Below are positions 1 to 7,347 of a stretch of DNA of 34,575 nucleotides, piece after piece (the first letter of the stretch is position 1; each line of letters starts with the position of its first letter). The notes below the pieces were generated by a model. The model made no database searches and was not told the origin of the DNA. It saw only the letters and a list, made by a program, of their open reading frames with translations. Location: the NCBI RefSeq assembly GCF_007126775.1, contig NZ_SLAP01000159.1, forward strand, positions 1-34,575. Direction: 5' to 3'. This DNA is from Cecembia sp. (GTDB taxonomy: Bacteria > Bacteroidota > Bacteroidia > Cytophagales > Cyclobacteriaceae). The position numbers and the translations under genes are program-made.

Positions 1-45
1 GGGAAAAAAAATAAAACGAATGAAAGACTTCATCTTAAATCTCAT
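1..45 (-). CDS. N-terminus of a gene leaving the window (partial)
   Basis: A minus-strand reading frame starts at ATG 45-43, with a second in-frame ATG at 33-31, and runs open to the window edge. It reads MRFKMKSFIRFIFFP. The basic start followed by hydrophobic residues resembles the beginning of a signal peptide. Support comes from context: about 48 bases upstream lies a 20-base segment (93-112) identical to the leader just upstream of the minus-strand dehydrogenase gene that starts at 8382. Only 15 codons are visible, so no function can be given and chance is possible. Confidence 0.35.
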   Translation of the reverse strand, partial: MRFKMKSFIRFIFFP

Positions 46-92
46 CACAGATCGTATAATCAAGCGCCAGCTTTAACTCGTTATAATTATTA

Positions 93-112
93 TTTCTAAT
101 TTAATGCATAAT
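93..112 (-). promoter_or_regulatory. Leader segment shared with 8404-8423
   Basis: The plus-strand sequence TTTCTAATTTAATGCATAAT occurs exactly here and at 8404-8423. In both places it lies between a minus-strand gene start on the left and a plus-strand ncRNA on the right. Read on the minus strand it follows a TATTTA or TATTTTG -7-like box, so it probably covers the transcription start and 5' leader of the minus-strand gene. The rest of 113-323 holds no gene that I can support. Confidence 0.45.
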
Positions 113-323
113 TGATAAATACGAAAGCCATCTTTTCGTGTAAATAAGTGTAATTCCTGCCCGAAGCAGCCGGACGTGGACCATTTTTTTTTCACCTTAT
201 TGGCCTCTTACTAAAAGTTAGCTATTTAACGTTACTTTTAAAGTGTCTTCGGATTCGGGTTAAACTTTTAAAGGATATGAATGTTAATATTTTGTGTATA
301 AATCGATAATTTCGGTGGAAAAA

Positions 324-352
324 TTGTGTATAAATAAATTGGTAAAATATTG
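324..352 (+). promoter_or_regulatory. Promoter of ncRNA copy 1
   Basis: TTG (324-326), 16 bases, then TAAAATATTG (343-352). The same arrangement with the same 16-base spacing precedes the other two ncRNA copies. It fits the Bacteroidota -33 TTG / -7 TAnnTTTG pattern. A second -7-like box, TATTTTG, lies upstream at 288-294. Confidence 0.6.
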
Positions 353-359
353 GTTTTCA

Positions 360-683
360 GGTTTTTGTTAACCAATTTGGATAACATCAGGTGAGAGATA
401 AAAGAGTGAAGGTAAAACTTCAGATTACTTTGACAAGCTGAATTAGATAAAGAAGTAGTATGGTGTAAAATCCAGACTATAACAGGTAGTGCTGAAATTC
501 TGAGATCTTGATATGCATGAAAATGTATTGCGGCCATCCAATGGACCGTTATATCAGCAGAAGTATTTTCAAATTGGGCAACTGAAATGACTCATAATAA
601 CTGTAGCTTGGCATAGTTTGGCAGACTACGGTCTACCAGGTTATGAAGCGGGAAGTATTCGAAAGAAAACTTCCCGCTTTTGT
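360..683 (+). ncRNA. Structured ncRNA family, copy 1
   Basis: This is about 325 nt from the inferred start to the terminator. It shares with copies 2 and 3 the 5' block GTGAGAGATAAAAG (391-404), the 18-base block CATAATAACTGTAGCTTG (593-610) and the end architecture. The 5' hairpin TGAAG/CTTCA (407-411/418-422) and the 3' hairpin TGGCAGAC-TACG-GTCTACCA (619-638, one mismatch) have stem sequences different from the other copies yet still pair. The terminator is GCGGGAAGT/ACTTCCCGC. The central part (about 430-560) is unrelated to copies 2 and 3 apart from short matches such as TCTTGATAT and TTGGGCAACTG. No reading frame in it is conserved among copies. Function is unknown; the family is not one I recognise. 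Confidence 0.7.
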
Positions 684-688
684 TTTTT
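648..688 (+). terminator. Intrinsic terminator of ncRNA copy 1
   Basis: GCGGGAAGT (648-656) pairs with ACTTCCCGC (669-677) around the loop ATTCGAAAGAAA, followed by a T-rich run on the plus strand. Confidence 0.85.
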
Positions 689-734
689 ATCTCCTCTGAA
701 CAGGAGAAAGTAGATTTGATTTACTCAGACTTCT

Positions 735-1604
735 TCAAAAGCAAGAGGTGTTCGGTAAAAACCCCTTTGTTTTGGTTTGGATTACAAACACATCCCCACT
801 CAAAGGAAATTCACTCAACTGATCCGCATTTAAATTTTCTCTGGCCGTTGTCACCAATAAGCTATCCAAGTTTTCTCCGCCAAAAGCACAGGAAGTCACA
901 TGCGGAACAGGTAAAGAGACTTTTTCCATCAATTTTCCGGTAAGCGGATCCCATCGGTAGACTCCCGAACCTCCATAATGGGCAATCCACAGTTTTCCTT
1001 CTACGTCGATACACATCCCGTCAGGCGTTCCTAAGGAATTGGGAATATCAATGGCGATTCGGTCAAATTGAATGGTGCCACTTTCCAAATCAAAATGATA
1101 GGCATTGACCTTTTGTGTGGGGCTGTCAATATAGTAGAGCATTTTGTCGTCATGGGTCCAGGCCATTCCATTAGAGATGGTGATCTGGTCTAAATGCTTT
1201 TGAATTTTTAAATCTTCATCCAGGCTGTAGAATGCTCCTGCACCTTTGTCGAAATTTTTGCTCATAGAACCCACCCACAATCTTCCCTTAGCATCACATT
1301 TCCCGTCGTTCAAGCGGTTGCCCGTTATGTCCTCTATTAAAGCAATCCATTCTAGGTTTTCGGTTTTGAGGTTAAAGCGTGCGATTTTTTGGTCCAATGC
1401 CAAAATCAGGTGATCGGCTTTTCCTTCCAACACCAAAGTGATGCGCTGTTGAAATTTCCAGGTGTTAACTTTTCCGCTGTCCATGGGATATTCAAACAAC
1501 TTCCTATTTTCTATATCCACCCAGAAAAAACTGTTTCTTATTACATGCCAATAAGGCCCTTCTCCCAAAAAGCATTGCGATGCGTACAATTGAACTGCTT
1601 CCAT
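735..1604 (-). CDS. SMP-30/gluconolactonase family sugar lactonase
   Basis: This 289-residue protein of the SMP-30/LRE beta-propeller family probably hydrolyses an aldonolactone to the sugar acid. Visible family signatures are GEGP near the N-terminus (metal-binding Glu), RLNDGKCDAKGRLWVGS (metal- and substrate-binding Asn region), SNGMAW and PDGMCIDVEGKLWIA (catalytic Asp region). I chose the ATG at 1604, because the longer frame needs a TTG start and would overlap the upstream gene, whose stop is at 1616. It is the last gene of the operon and ends head-on to ncRNA copy 1. As a lactonase it would act after a dehydrogenase or oxidase of the same operon makes a lactone. The exact substrate cannot be told from sequence. 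Confidence 0.9.
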   Translation of the reverse strand: MEAVQLYASQCFLGEGPYWHVIRNSFFWVDIENRKLFEYPMDSGKVNTWKFQQRITLVLEGKADHLILALDQKIARFNLKTENLEWIALIEDITGNRLNDGKCDAKGRLWVGSMSKNFDKGAGAFYSLDEDLKIQKHLDQITISNGMAWTHDDKMLYYIDSPTQKVNAYHFDLESGTIQFDRIAIDIPNSLGTPDGMCIDVEGKLWIAHYGGSGVYRWDPLTGKLMEKVSLPVPHVTSCAFGGENLDSLLVTTARENLNADQLSEFPLSGDVFVIQTKTKGFLPNTSCF

Positions 1605-1615
1605 ATTAGTCGATT

Positions 1616-2503
1616 TTAACCAGGCCAATATTGGGCCAATTTATTTCTTAAAAATGCCACACTTCTTTCCAGTTGGTCCATGCCTTCTACGCCATCCTCA
1701 ATGCTGATCCAACTGTCAAAACCCACCCGCTTCAATTCAGTAAATATGGCATCATAGTCATTCAAGCCTTTTCCGATTTCTCCATGGCTTAACCTTTTGG
1801 CATAGCCAAGGGCGCCGTCTTCTTCATTTCTCAAATCTTCAATGGTGCCAAACTTCAGGTACCTGTCACTGGCATGCATGGTGACCACGCGTTGGGAAAC
1901 TTTTTTAAGTAATTCCAAAGGATCTTCTCCTGCCAAAAAAGCGTTACTGGGATCGTAATTTACCCCAAAATTGGGATGGTCTATGCTGTCCACCAATTGG
2001 GTGAATACGTCCATTTTTTGGGCAAACTCCGGATATTCCCAAAAATCATCCTTGTAATGGTTTTCCAAAATCAGAGTAATGTTGCGCTCCTCGGCATAAG
2101 GAAGACAGCTTTGGATACAATCTGCCGCCAGTTTTACACCTTCCTGGATGGTCAGTTCAGGTCGTCTTTGACCGGATAGCACCCGGCAACAAGAACCTCC
2201 AAGCGTATGGGTCATGTCTATCCAGTATTTTTGTTTGTCGATTTCTTTTTGCCTGAAAGTTTTGCTGGGATGGGTGAAATCAGGGGAGCAGCACATCATG
2301 GGAATGACTTTCCCTTTGTCTTCCACCATTTTTCTAAAAAGCTTCCAATTATGGGTATCCTGCATTTCCAAAAAACCGGCATACCATTCCAGTCCCTCAA
2401 TATCCAATTGGGAGGCAAGTTCGATCCAGGTAGCCAATTTCATGCTGCCATCTTTGCAGAGGGCATGCATAAAGGCTTTTGGGAAAGCAGCTAATTTGGG
2501 CAT
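1616..2503 (-). CDS. Sugar phosphate isomerase/epimerase, xylose-isomerase-like TIM barrel
   Basis: This 295-residue protein of the AP-endonuclease-2/xylose-isomerase-like TIM-barrel family starts MPKLAAFPKAFMHALCKDG. The four usual metal ligands are recognisable in order: Glu in ENHYKD, Asp in VNYDPSN, His in TMHASD and Glu in SIEDGVEG. It has no signal peptide, so it should be cytoplasmic. A frame open to 2554 exists, but the start at 2503 lies just after the upstream SDR stop (2514) and gives the N-terminus I would expect of this subfamily. It is followed after 11 bases by the lactonase. It is probably a ketose isomerase or epimerase, or a keto-sugar hydratase-like enzyme; the substrate is unknown. 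Confidence 0.88.
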   Translation of the reverse strand: MPKLAAFPKAFMHALCKDGSMKLATWIELASQLDIEGLEWYAGFLEMQDTHNWKLFRKMVEDKGKVIPMMCCSPDFTHPSKTFRQKEIDKQKYWIDMTHTLGGSCCRVLSGQRRPELTIQEGVKLAADCIQSCLPYAEERNITLILENHYKDDFWEYPEFAQKMDVFTQLVDSIDHPNFGVNYDPSNAFLAGEDPLELLKKVSQRVVTMHASDRYLKFGTIEDLRNEEDGALGYAKRLSHGEIGKGLNDYDAIFTELKRVGFDSWISIEDGVEGMDQLERSVAFLRNKLAQYWPG

Positions 2504-2513
2504 AATTCTTAGA

Positions 2514-3314
2514 TTAAGGTTTTCCATGAATAGTAGTAGGATCCTTGGGTGCATTCCTGCCCATCAGTGGATGTTGTTCAAGGTCTACGACCTGCCCGCT
2601 GATAGGTCCGCTTTCGTCAGCCAGCCAGTAAATTGCTGCTGCAGCGATTTCCGAAGGCCAAAGTATCCTTCCTGAAGGGGCATACATGGCAGGGATTTCT
2701 TCATGCCAGTTTTCTGATAAACCATCTTGTTTTTTGTGCTGCCGCTCTCTTTCGGTGAGTACCCAACCCGGGTTGATTTGATTGACCCTGACACCATGGG
2801 TTCTGGGTAATACATCTCCCAAGTTTCGGGTCATTGTCATTAATGCCCCTTTGGACATACTATAAGCCAATAAATTGGGTTCGCCGCTCCAGGCGTTGAC
2901 TGAACCAATGTTCAGCACTACACCCTTCGAGGCTGATAAATAAGGAAGGGCTGATTTGATCAATATAAATGGGGCAATACTGTTTACCTCCAGTACTTTT
3001 CCCAAAAATGCAATGTCAGTGGAGTCAATGTCTGAATTGACAACCCATGCAGCATTATTGACTATGGCGTCTAATTTTCCCCAGGTTTTAATGGCTAGTT
3101 CCACCAACTTTTCTGGACAACCCGCTGTACTTATGTCCTCTATATGCAAGACAGTATTGTCTTCACCAAATTCTTGGATGGCTTGTAAGCCCAAGTCCTC
3201 TTCCAATCCATGGACTAGGACTTTAGCTCCTTCTGAAATGGCCGCTTTGGCAATGGCTTTTCCTATGCCTGTTGTGCTTCCGGTGACGATGATTACTTTG
3301 TCCTTCAATCGCAT
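2514..3314 (-). CDS. Short-chain dehydrogenase/reductase (SDR)
   Basis: This 266-residue classical SDR binds NAD(P) through TGSTTGIG (residues 11-18) and has NNAAW (86-90) where most SDRs have NNAG. The catalytic set is visible: Asn111, Ser138 in LNIGS, Tyr151 and Lys155 in YSMSK. The C-terminus departs from the common VDGG ending and reads VDLEQHPLMGRN, so it belongs to a less common subgroup. Its start abuts the stop of the zinc dehydrogenase at 3316, indicating tight operon packing. It probably oxidises or reduces a hydroxyl of a sugar or sugar acid in the same pathway. Confidence 0.9.
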   Translation of the reverse strand: MRLKDKVIIVTGSTTGIGKAIAKAAISEGAKVLVHGLEEDLGLQAIQEFGEDNTVLHIEDISTAGCPEKLVELAIKTWGKLDAIVNNAAWVVNSDIDSTDIAFLGKVLEVNSIAPFILIKSALPYLSASKGVVLNIGSVNAWSGEPNLLAYSMSKGALMTMTRNLGDVLPRTHGVRVNQINPGWVLTERERQHKKQDGLSENWHEEIPAMYAPSGRILWPSEIAAAAIYWLADESGPISGQVVDLEQHPLMGRNAPKDPTTIHGKP

Positions 3315-3315
3315 T

Positions 3316-4350
3316 CTATACCGGCTTTAAAACACTTTTCACCACTTTGCCTTCATGCATCAGTTCAAATGCCTTTTTCCATTCTGTGATAGGCCAGACG
3401 CCTCCGATGATGGGTTTGACATCCAATTTTCCACTGGACATCAGGCTGATCACTTTTTCCCATATTGGCCAGTTGTGACTGAAACTTCCCTGCAAACGCA
3501 CATTTTTCTGAACCAAGGGATCAAGGGAGAAATTGCAGGGCTGGGGACCCCAACCTACTTTCGTGATCTGCCCATTGGGCCGTACCAGGTCCATGGCAAT
3601 TTTAAGGGTGGCTGAAACACCTGCAGCATCCACTATCAGATCTGCACCCAAGCCATCGGCTTTTTTTGCCCAATCTTTTGCTGCCTCTCCAATCAAAGCA
3701 TCGCAACCATAATTTTTTGCAACTTCCAACCTTCCTCTATCTGCTTCCAGGCCCACAATGCCCACTTCTGCCCCACATAAGCTGGCGACCGCCGCACAAA
3801 GGATCCCAATTGTCCCAGGGCCGATTACCAATACCTTGTCCCCAGGTTTGATCCTTGAATTCCCAACTACTGCATTGTAGGCTACAGAGCAAGGTTCCGT
3901 AAGACAGGCCTCCTCAAAAGCCAATTGATCAGGCACATGGTGGAGACACCTGGCAGGTACCTTTACAAATCTCGTCATGGCCCCGTTTACCCCATATCCG
4001 AAGCCTTTTCTGGTTGGATCAAGATTATAGAGTCCTGTTCTGCTCATAGGGTTTTGGGCATCAATCACCGCTGCGGTTTCACTTACCACCCTGTCACCGA
4101 CCGACCAATCCTTTACCCGGCTTCCAAGTGCGGCGATTTTTCCACCGAACTCATGCCCCAACACTACAGGGTAATTCACCGGCCAGCTATGGTCAGAGGT
4201 CCATTGATGGAGGTCACTGCCACAGACGCCTACATTTGCTACTTCCAATAAAATATCATCTTCCCCGATTTCAGGCATGGAAATTTCTCTGATTTCCACA
4301 GAGCCTTTAGCTTCTGAGTAATTGACTACTGCTGCTGATTTGCTGGACAT
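3316..4350 (-). CDS. Zinc-dependent medium-chain alcohol/polyol dehydrogenase (paralogue 1)
   Basis: This 344-residue MDR-family dehydrogenase resembles L-iditol and threonine dehydrogenases. Catalytic zinc residues are Cys43 (CGSD), His66-Glu67 (GHE) and probably Glu152 (TEPCS). The Rossmann motif is GPGTIG (177-182). The loop at about 91-125, which in most relatives holds four cysteines for a structural zinc, contains no cysteine, so this zinc is probably absent. It resembles the product of 7348-8382 closely along its whole length (roughly three quarters identical by eye), so the operon carries two related dehydrogenases. Likely role is NAD-dependent oxidation of a polyol or sugar-acid hydroxyl. 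Confidence 0.92.
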   Translation of the reverse strand: MSSKSAAVVNYSEAKGSVEIREISMPEIGEDDILLEVANVGVCGSDLHQWTSDHSWPVNYPVVLGHEFGGKIAALGSRVKDWSVGDRVVSETAAVIDAQNPMSRTGLYNLDPTRKGFGYGVNGAMTRFVKVPARCLHHVPDQLAFEEACLTEPCSVAYNAVVGNSRIKPGDKVLVIGPGTIGILCAAVASLCGAEVGIVGLEADRGRLEVAKNYGCDALIGEAAKDWAKKADGLGADLIVDAAGVSATLKIAMDLVRPNGQITKVGWGPQPCNFSLDPLVQKNVRLQGSFSHNWPIWEKVISLMSSGKLDVKPIIGGVWPITEWKKAFELMHEGKVVKSVLKPV

Positions 4351-4368
4351 GGTTGTTATTTTGATTGA

Positions 4369-5052
4369 TTACTGGTCATGAATGGCTGCACATATTTTTC
4401 TTAAAGATGCTTCCAAATCCCCATCTGCGGTTTTGAAGGCATCTGCGTCTATGGTAAGTGGAGCTCCTAATACGACAAGAGGTGCACCCAATTTCGGGCA
4501 TCGAATGGCCTGTTCCAGACTAAGCCCGCCTACCGCCTGTACAGGTATTTTGACTGCAGCCACTACCTCTTTCAATTGGTCTAAGGGGCTTGGCATTGGG
4601 CGTCCTGCAGCTGCAATTCCTCTCCTTTCGTCGTAACCTATGTGATGGATTACATAATCACAGCCCAGGTCTTCAAGAAATTTGGCCCCTGCGACCATAT
4701 CTGGGCAACCCAAGTTATCTCCCATTACCCCAATGCCGTAATCTTTTCCTGCCTTTACCACGCATTTGATGGTTTCTTCATGTGCCCTTGCCATGACGAC
4801 CACATGGGTGGCACCTGCTTTGGCCATCATTTCAGCTTCCAGGTAACCGCCGTCCATGGTTTTTAGATCAGCTACAATGGGTGTATCAGGGAAGGCTTCT
4901 CTTAATTTTCTGACTCCATGGAGGCCTTCGGCTAAAATTAAAGGCGTGCCGGCTTCTAGCCAGTCTACACCTGCCCGAAGGGCCATGGCGGCCGTTTCCA
5001 ATGCCTCATCGATATTGGTCAGGTCCAAAGAAATTTGAACAATGGGTTTCAT
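4369..5052 (-). CDS. OMP-decarboxylase superfamily lyase (HPS/KGPDC-like)
   Basis: This 227-residue TIM barrel belongs to the hexulose-6-phosphate synthase / 3-keto-L-gulonate-6-phosphate decarboxylase group. Asp10, Glu33 (LEAGTPL), and the D-x-K-x-x-D signature Asp62, Lys64, Asp67 (ADLKTMDGG) sit at the positions I recall for E. coli UlaD. The later motif, HHIGYDER (136-143), looks more like the HPS version (H-x-G-x-D-x-Q) with Arg in place of Gln, so neither named activity is assured. Family chemistry stabilises an enediolate on a 5- or 6-phosphorylated ketose. No sugar kinase and no hexulose-phosphate isomerase (SIS) partner is seen nearby. About 170 bases separate it from the upstream NagB-like gene. 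Confidence 0.85.
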   Translation of the reverse strand: MKPIVQISLDLTNIDEALETAAMALRAGVDWLEAGTPLILAEGLHGVRKLREAFPDTPIVADLKTMDGGYLEAEMMAKAGATHVVVMARAHEETIKCVVKAGKDYGIGVMGDNLGCPDMVAGAKFLEDLGCDYVIHHIGYDERRGIAAAGRPMPSPLDQLKEVVAAVKIPVQAVGGLSLEQAIRCPKLGAPLVVLGAPLTIDADAFKTADGDLEASLRKICAAIHDQ

Positions 5053-5179
5053 AGGCTATTTGGGTCAAATAGGGTTCTATTAAAGATAGGGCTTTGATTC
5101 TTTTTTGGCAAAAAATGAAAGTATTCTTAATTACTATGACTTCGCATAACCTGGAAACTACCCTTTATCAGGCCATGAA

Positions 5180-5214
5180 ATGGGAAGTATTCGAAAGAAC
5201 ACTTCCCGTTTTTA
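5180..5214 (+). terminator. Orphan intrinsic terminator, remnant of the ncRNA family
   Basis: GGGAAGT (5182-5188) pairs with ACTTCCC (5201-5207), followed by GTTTTT on the plus strand. Stem and loop are nearly identical to the terminator of ncRNA copy 1, and the preceding CCATGAAA matches the region before the other copies' terminators. The body of the ncRNA is not recognisable in 5053-5180. It faces against the minus-strand operon in which it is embedded, so it does not end that transcript in the usual way. Confidence 0.6.
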
Positions 5215-5220
5215 CATTTT

Positions 5221-5925
5221 TTATTGGCCTAGGCTACTCATATCAATCAGACAATCCACATTGGGGTGCATCCAAAGGAAAGTAGCCGGGCAATAAGTAG
5301 TAATTCTTCTTTCCAGAATTTGCTGAATGGCTTCCTGTTTTCCTTTTCCTGTGATGAGGAAAATAACCTTTTTGGATTGCATGATGCCCTGCATACCTAT
5401 GCAAAGTCCATAAGCCGGTTCTGACCCTTTAGCAAGATTGGGATCATGCTGAATGGTAGCGGGTTCCAGGAGGTTTTTATGGAATCCTGTTTCCAGAAAT
5501 TCCCCAGGCTCATTGAAAGCAATGTGTCCGTTTTTTCCCAAACCTAAAATAATGACATCCATAGGACCCTGTTCCTGTATATAATTTTCCATCCTGTCAC
5601 ATTCTTGGTCCACCTTCTCGGAAGCTGTATCAAAAGTGATGTACCTTGCTTCCGGAATATGTAAAGGACCTAAAATATGGGTTTGAATATAGGTTTCGCA
5701 GGAGTCCGGATGCTCCAGAGGAATGATTCCCCATTCGTCCATTTTAACAATTGTCATATTGCCAAAAACACTGGGCTTTTTGGCCATTTCGGCGTACATG
5801 CCGGTAGGGGAGTTGCCGGTAGCTGCACAAAAAAGTAAATTACTTTTTTTGCTTGCTTCTTGTTCTACTATGTCCGCAGCCTGTTTGCTAAGGGATTCAT
5901 AGTCATTTAAATAATGGATATTCAT
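5221..5925 (-). CDS. NagB-family glucosamine/galactosamine-6-phosphate deaminase-like protein
   Basis: This 234-residue cytoplasmic enzyme is of the NagB/6-phosphogluconolactonase (RpiA-like) fold. Residues fitting the deaminase active site are Asp63-Glu64 (MDEW), Asn132-Gly-His134 in LGLGKNGHIAFNEPG, and Glu139; phosphate binding is by the ATGNSPTG loop (35-42). This favours an amino-sugar-phosphate deaminase/isomerase over a lactonase. Its setting is unusual: instead of nagA or a GlcNAc transporter it sits with polyol dehydrogenases, an alditol oxidase homologue and an HPS/KGPDC-like lyase, so it may act as an aldose-ketose isomerase on a different phosphosugar. It is separated from the upstream oxidase gene by 37 bases. 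Confidence 0.85.
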   Translation of the reverse strand: MNIHYLNDYESLSKQAADIVEQEASKKSNLLFCAATGNSPTGMYAEMAKKPSVFGNMTIVKMDEWGIIPLEHPDSCETYIQTHILGPLHIPEARYITFDTASEKVDQECDRMENYIQEQGPMDVIILGLGKNGHIAFNEPGEFLETGFHKNLLEPATIQHDPNLAKGSEPAYGLCIGMQGIMQSKKVIFLITGKGKQEAIQQILERRITTYCPATFLWMHPNVDCLIDMSSLGQ

Positions 5926-5962
5926 AAAGATTTTTGGTCAATTTCTTAAAATATTATTCGCC

Positions 5963-7327
5963 TCAGGCATTTCCAAAAATATTTTTTTCAATAAAGACAT
6001 TTCGAAATTTTCCTTCAGGGTCATGTTGCTGCATAAGTTTTTTAAAGTCTTTAAATTTGGGATACCTATTTTCCAGTTCAGAAGGAGGTACAGTAAATAG
6101 TTTTGCCCAATGTGGCCTGGCCCCAAATTCTGAAAGTTTTTCCTCCATTTTGGGTAACAATGCCATGACTTCAGGGATCTCTTGCTTCCAGGTGGTGTGG
6201 AAGGCAATGGCATTTCTTTCAAAGCATGGGCTTAGCCATAAATCATCTGCCTGTATTCCCCGGATTTCCGAAATGAAAAGGTGCGGACCGATTTCTTTTG
6301 CCATTTCCTGTACTGCTATGAATGCAGGGTAGGCATTTTCAAGCGGCACAAAAAATTCGGATTGTAATTCTTCACCCGCACTGGGTTGGAATTCCATTTT
6401 AAAATGTGGCAGCCTTTCATACCAGGGGCCGAGAATTCCCATCTGATCTGTACAGCTTTCCGCCGACATGCTTTCCACGGGGTGGAGATTGCCAGCAGCA
6501 GGGACTGCACCAAAAAAGTTTTCGGGAAAATCTATTGCGCCGCTTGTATCGACTTTTTTCTTTATCCAAACCTGATTGATTTGATCTTTGCTCCAATCGG
6601 TAAACAAACTTACGCTGTATCCTGCGGACATGATGGTCTCAAAATTTTCCATTAAAGCTGAAGTTGGGAGGTTTTGGTACACCATCTGTGCCATTTGAAA
6701 AGTCGGTTGCACATCTAACGTTATCTTGGTAATCAGTCCAAGAGCTCCCAAAGCTACCACAGCTCCATTAAACTCAGGGTCTTTATCTCTCTGAAAGTGG
6801 ATTATTTCTCCTTTTCCGTTGATCATTTCAATGGCTGAAACGGCAGTAGATAAATTGCCATTTCCAAGACCAGAACCATGTGTGCCGGTACTGATTGATC
6901 CAGCAATGGAAATATGGGGCAATGAAGCAAGGTTGTGTAGGGCGTATCCTGCTTTATCCAATAGGAGGCAAAGGTCTCCATATTTCATTCCTGCTTCTAC
7001 GGTTACTGTCATTTGTGTTGTGTCCAAATCAACCAAGCGATTTAGGTTCTGGGTAGAAATCAGGTTTTTATCGCTGTCAGCTATGCGGTTGAAGGAATGG
7101 GCGGATCCAAGTGGTCTTAGTTTAGTTAGTTTTTTGACCAAACTAATGGCCTCATCCATGGTATCAGGAGTATGGATCTCTTGCGTGCTGAAGGTCAGGT
7201 TTCCGGCCCAATTTTTAAACGCTGTTGTTGCCATTTCCGGTTTTTTAGGTGTGCAATTTAGGATCGGGCTGAAAACTGCCGCTCCCACCAAAGTGGAAGC
7301 AGTTTTTAGAAAACTTCTTTTGTTCAT
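5963..7327 (-). CDS. Exported alditol oxidase-like FAD enzyme (AldO/xylitol oxidase family)
   Basis: This 454-residue VAO-type flavoprotein follows the Streptomyces alditol oxidase AldO along its length as I remember that sequence: NWAGN (39-43), LGSAHSFNRIAD with His77 at the covalent FAD site, LPHISIAGS and TGTHGSG (about 136-153), YSVSLFTDW, GPWYERLPHF and the C-terminal RPHWAK. AldO-type enzymes oxidise C1 of xylitol, sorbitol and similar alditols to the aldose with H2O2 release. The N-terminus NKRSFLKTASTLVGAAVF resembles a Tat signal with Lys-Arg instead of twin Arg, and LNC at 23-25 could be a lipobox, so export to the periplasm is likely. The neighbouring polyol dehydrogenases suit an alditol substrate. 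Confidence 0.85.
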   Translation of the reverse strand: MNKRSFLKTASTLVGAAVFSPILNCTPKKPEMATTAFKNWAGNLTFSTQEIHTPDTMDEAISLVKKLTKLRPLGSAHSFNRIADSDKNLISTQNLNRLVDLDTTQMTVTVEAGMKYGDLCLLLDKAGYALHNLASLPHISIAGSISTGTHGSGLGNGNLSTAVSAIEMINGKGEIIHFQRDKDPEFNGAVVALGALGLITKITLDVQPTFQMAQMVYQNLPTSALMENFETIMSAGYSVSLFTDWSKDQINQVWIKKKVDTSGAIDFPENFFGAVPAAGNLHPVESMSAESCTDQMGILGPWYERLPHFKMEFQPSAGEELQSEFFVPLENAYPAFIAVQEMAKEIGPHLFISEIRGIQADDLWLSPCFERNAIAFHTTWKQEIPEVMALLPKMEEKLSEFGARPHWAKLFTVPPSELENRYPKFKDFKKLMQQHDPEGKFRNVFIEKNIFGNA

Positions 7328-7347
7328 AGGTTTTGTGCTTTCGTTTT

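Noticed and set aside
268-537. 89-residue minus-strand frame inside ncRNA copy 1
   Set aside because: The other two copies do not preserve this frame, and the region is explained by the structured RNA.
360-683. 6S RNA, tmRNA or riboswitch identity for the ncRNA family
   Set aside because: No long central bubble, no tRNA-like domain and no downstream gene under an aptamer/expression platform; each copy ends in its own terminator.
680-943. 87-residue plus-strand frame overlapping the lactonase gene
   Set aside because: It is a shadow in the opposite strand of the well-supported SMP-30 gene.
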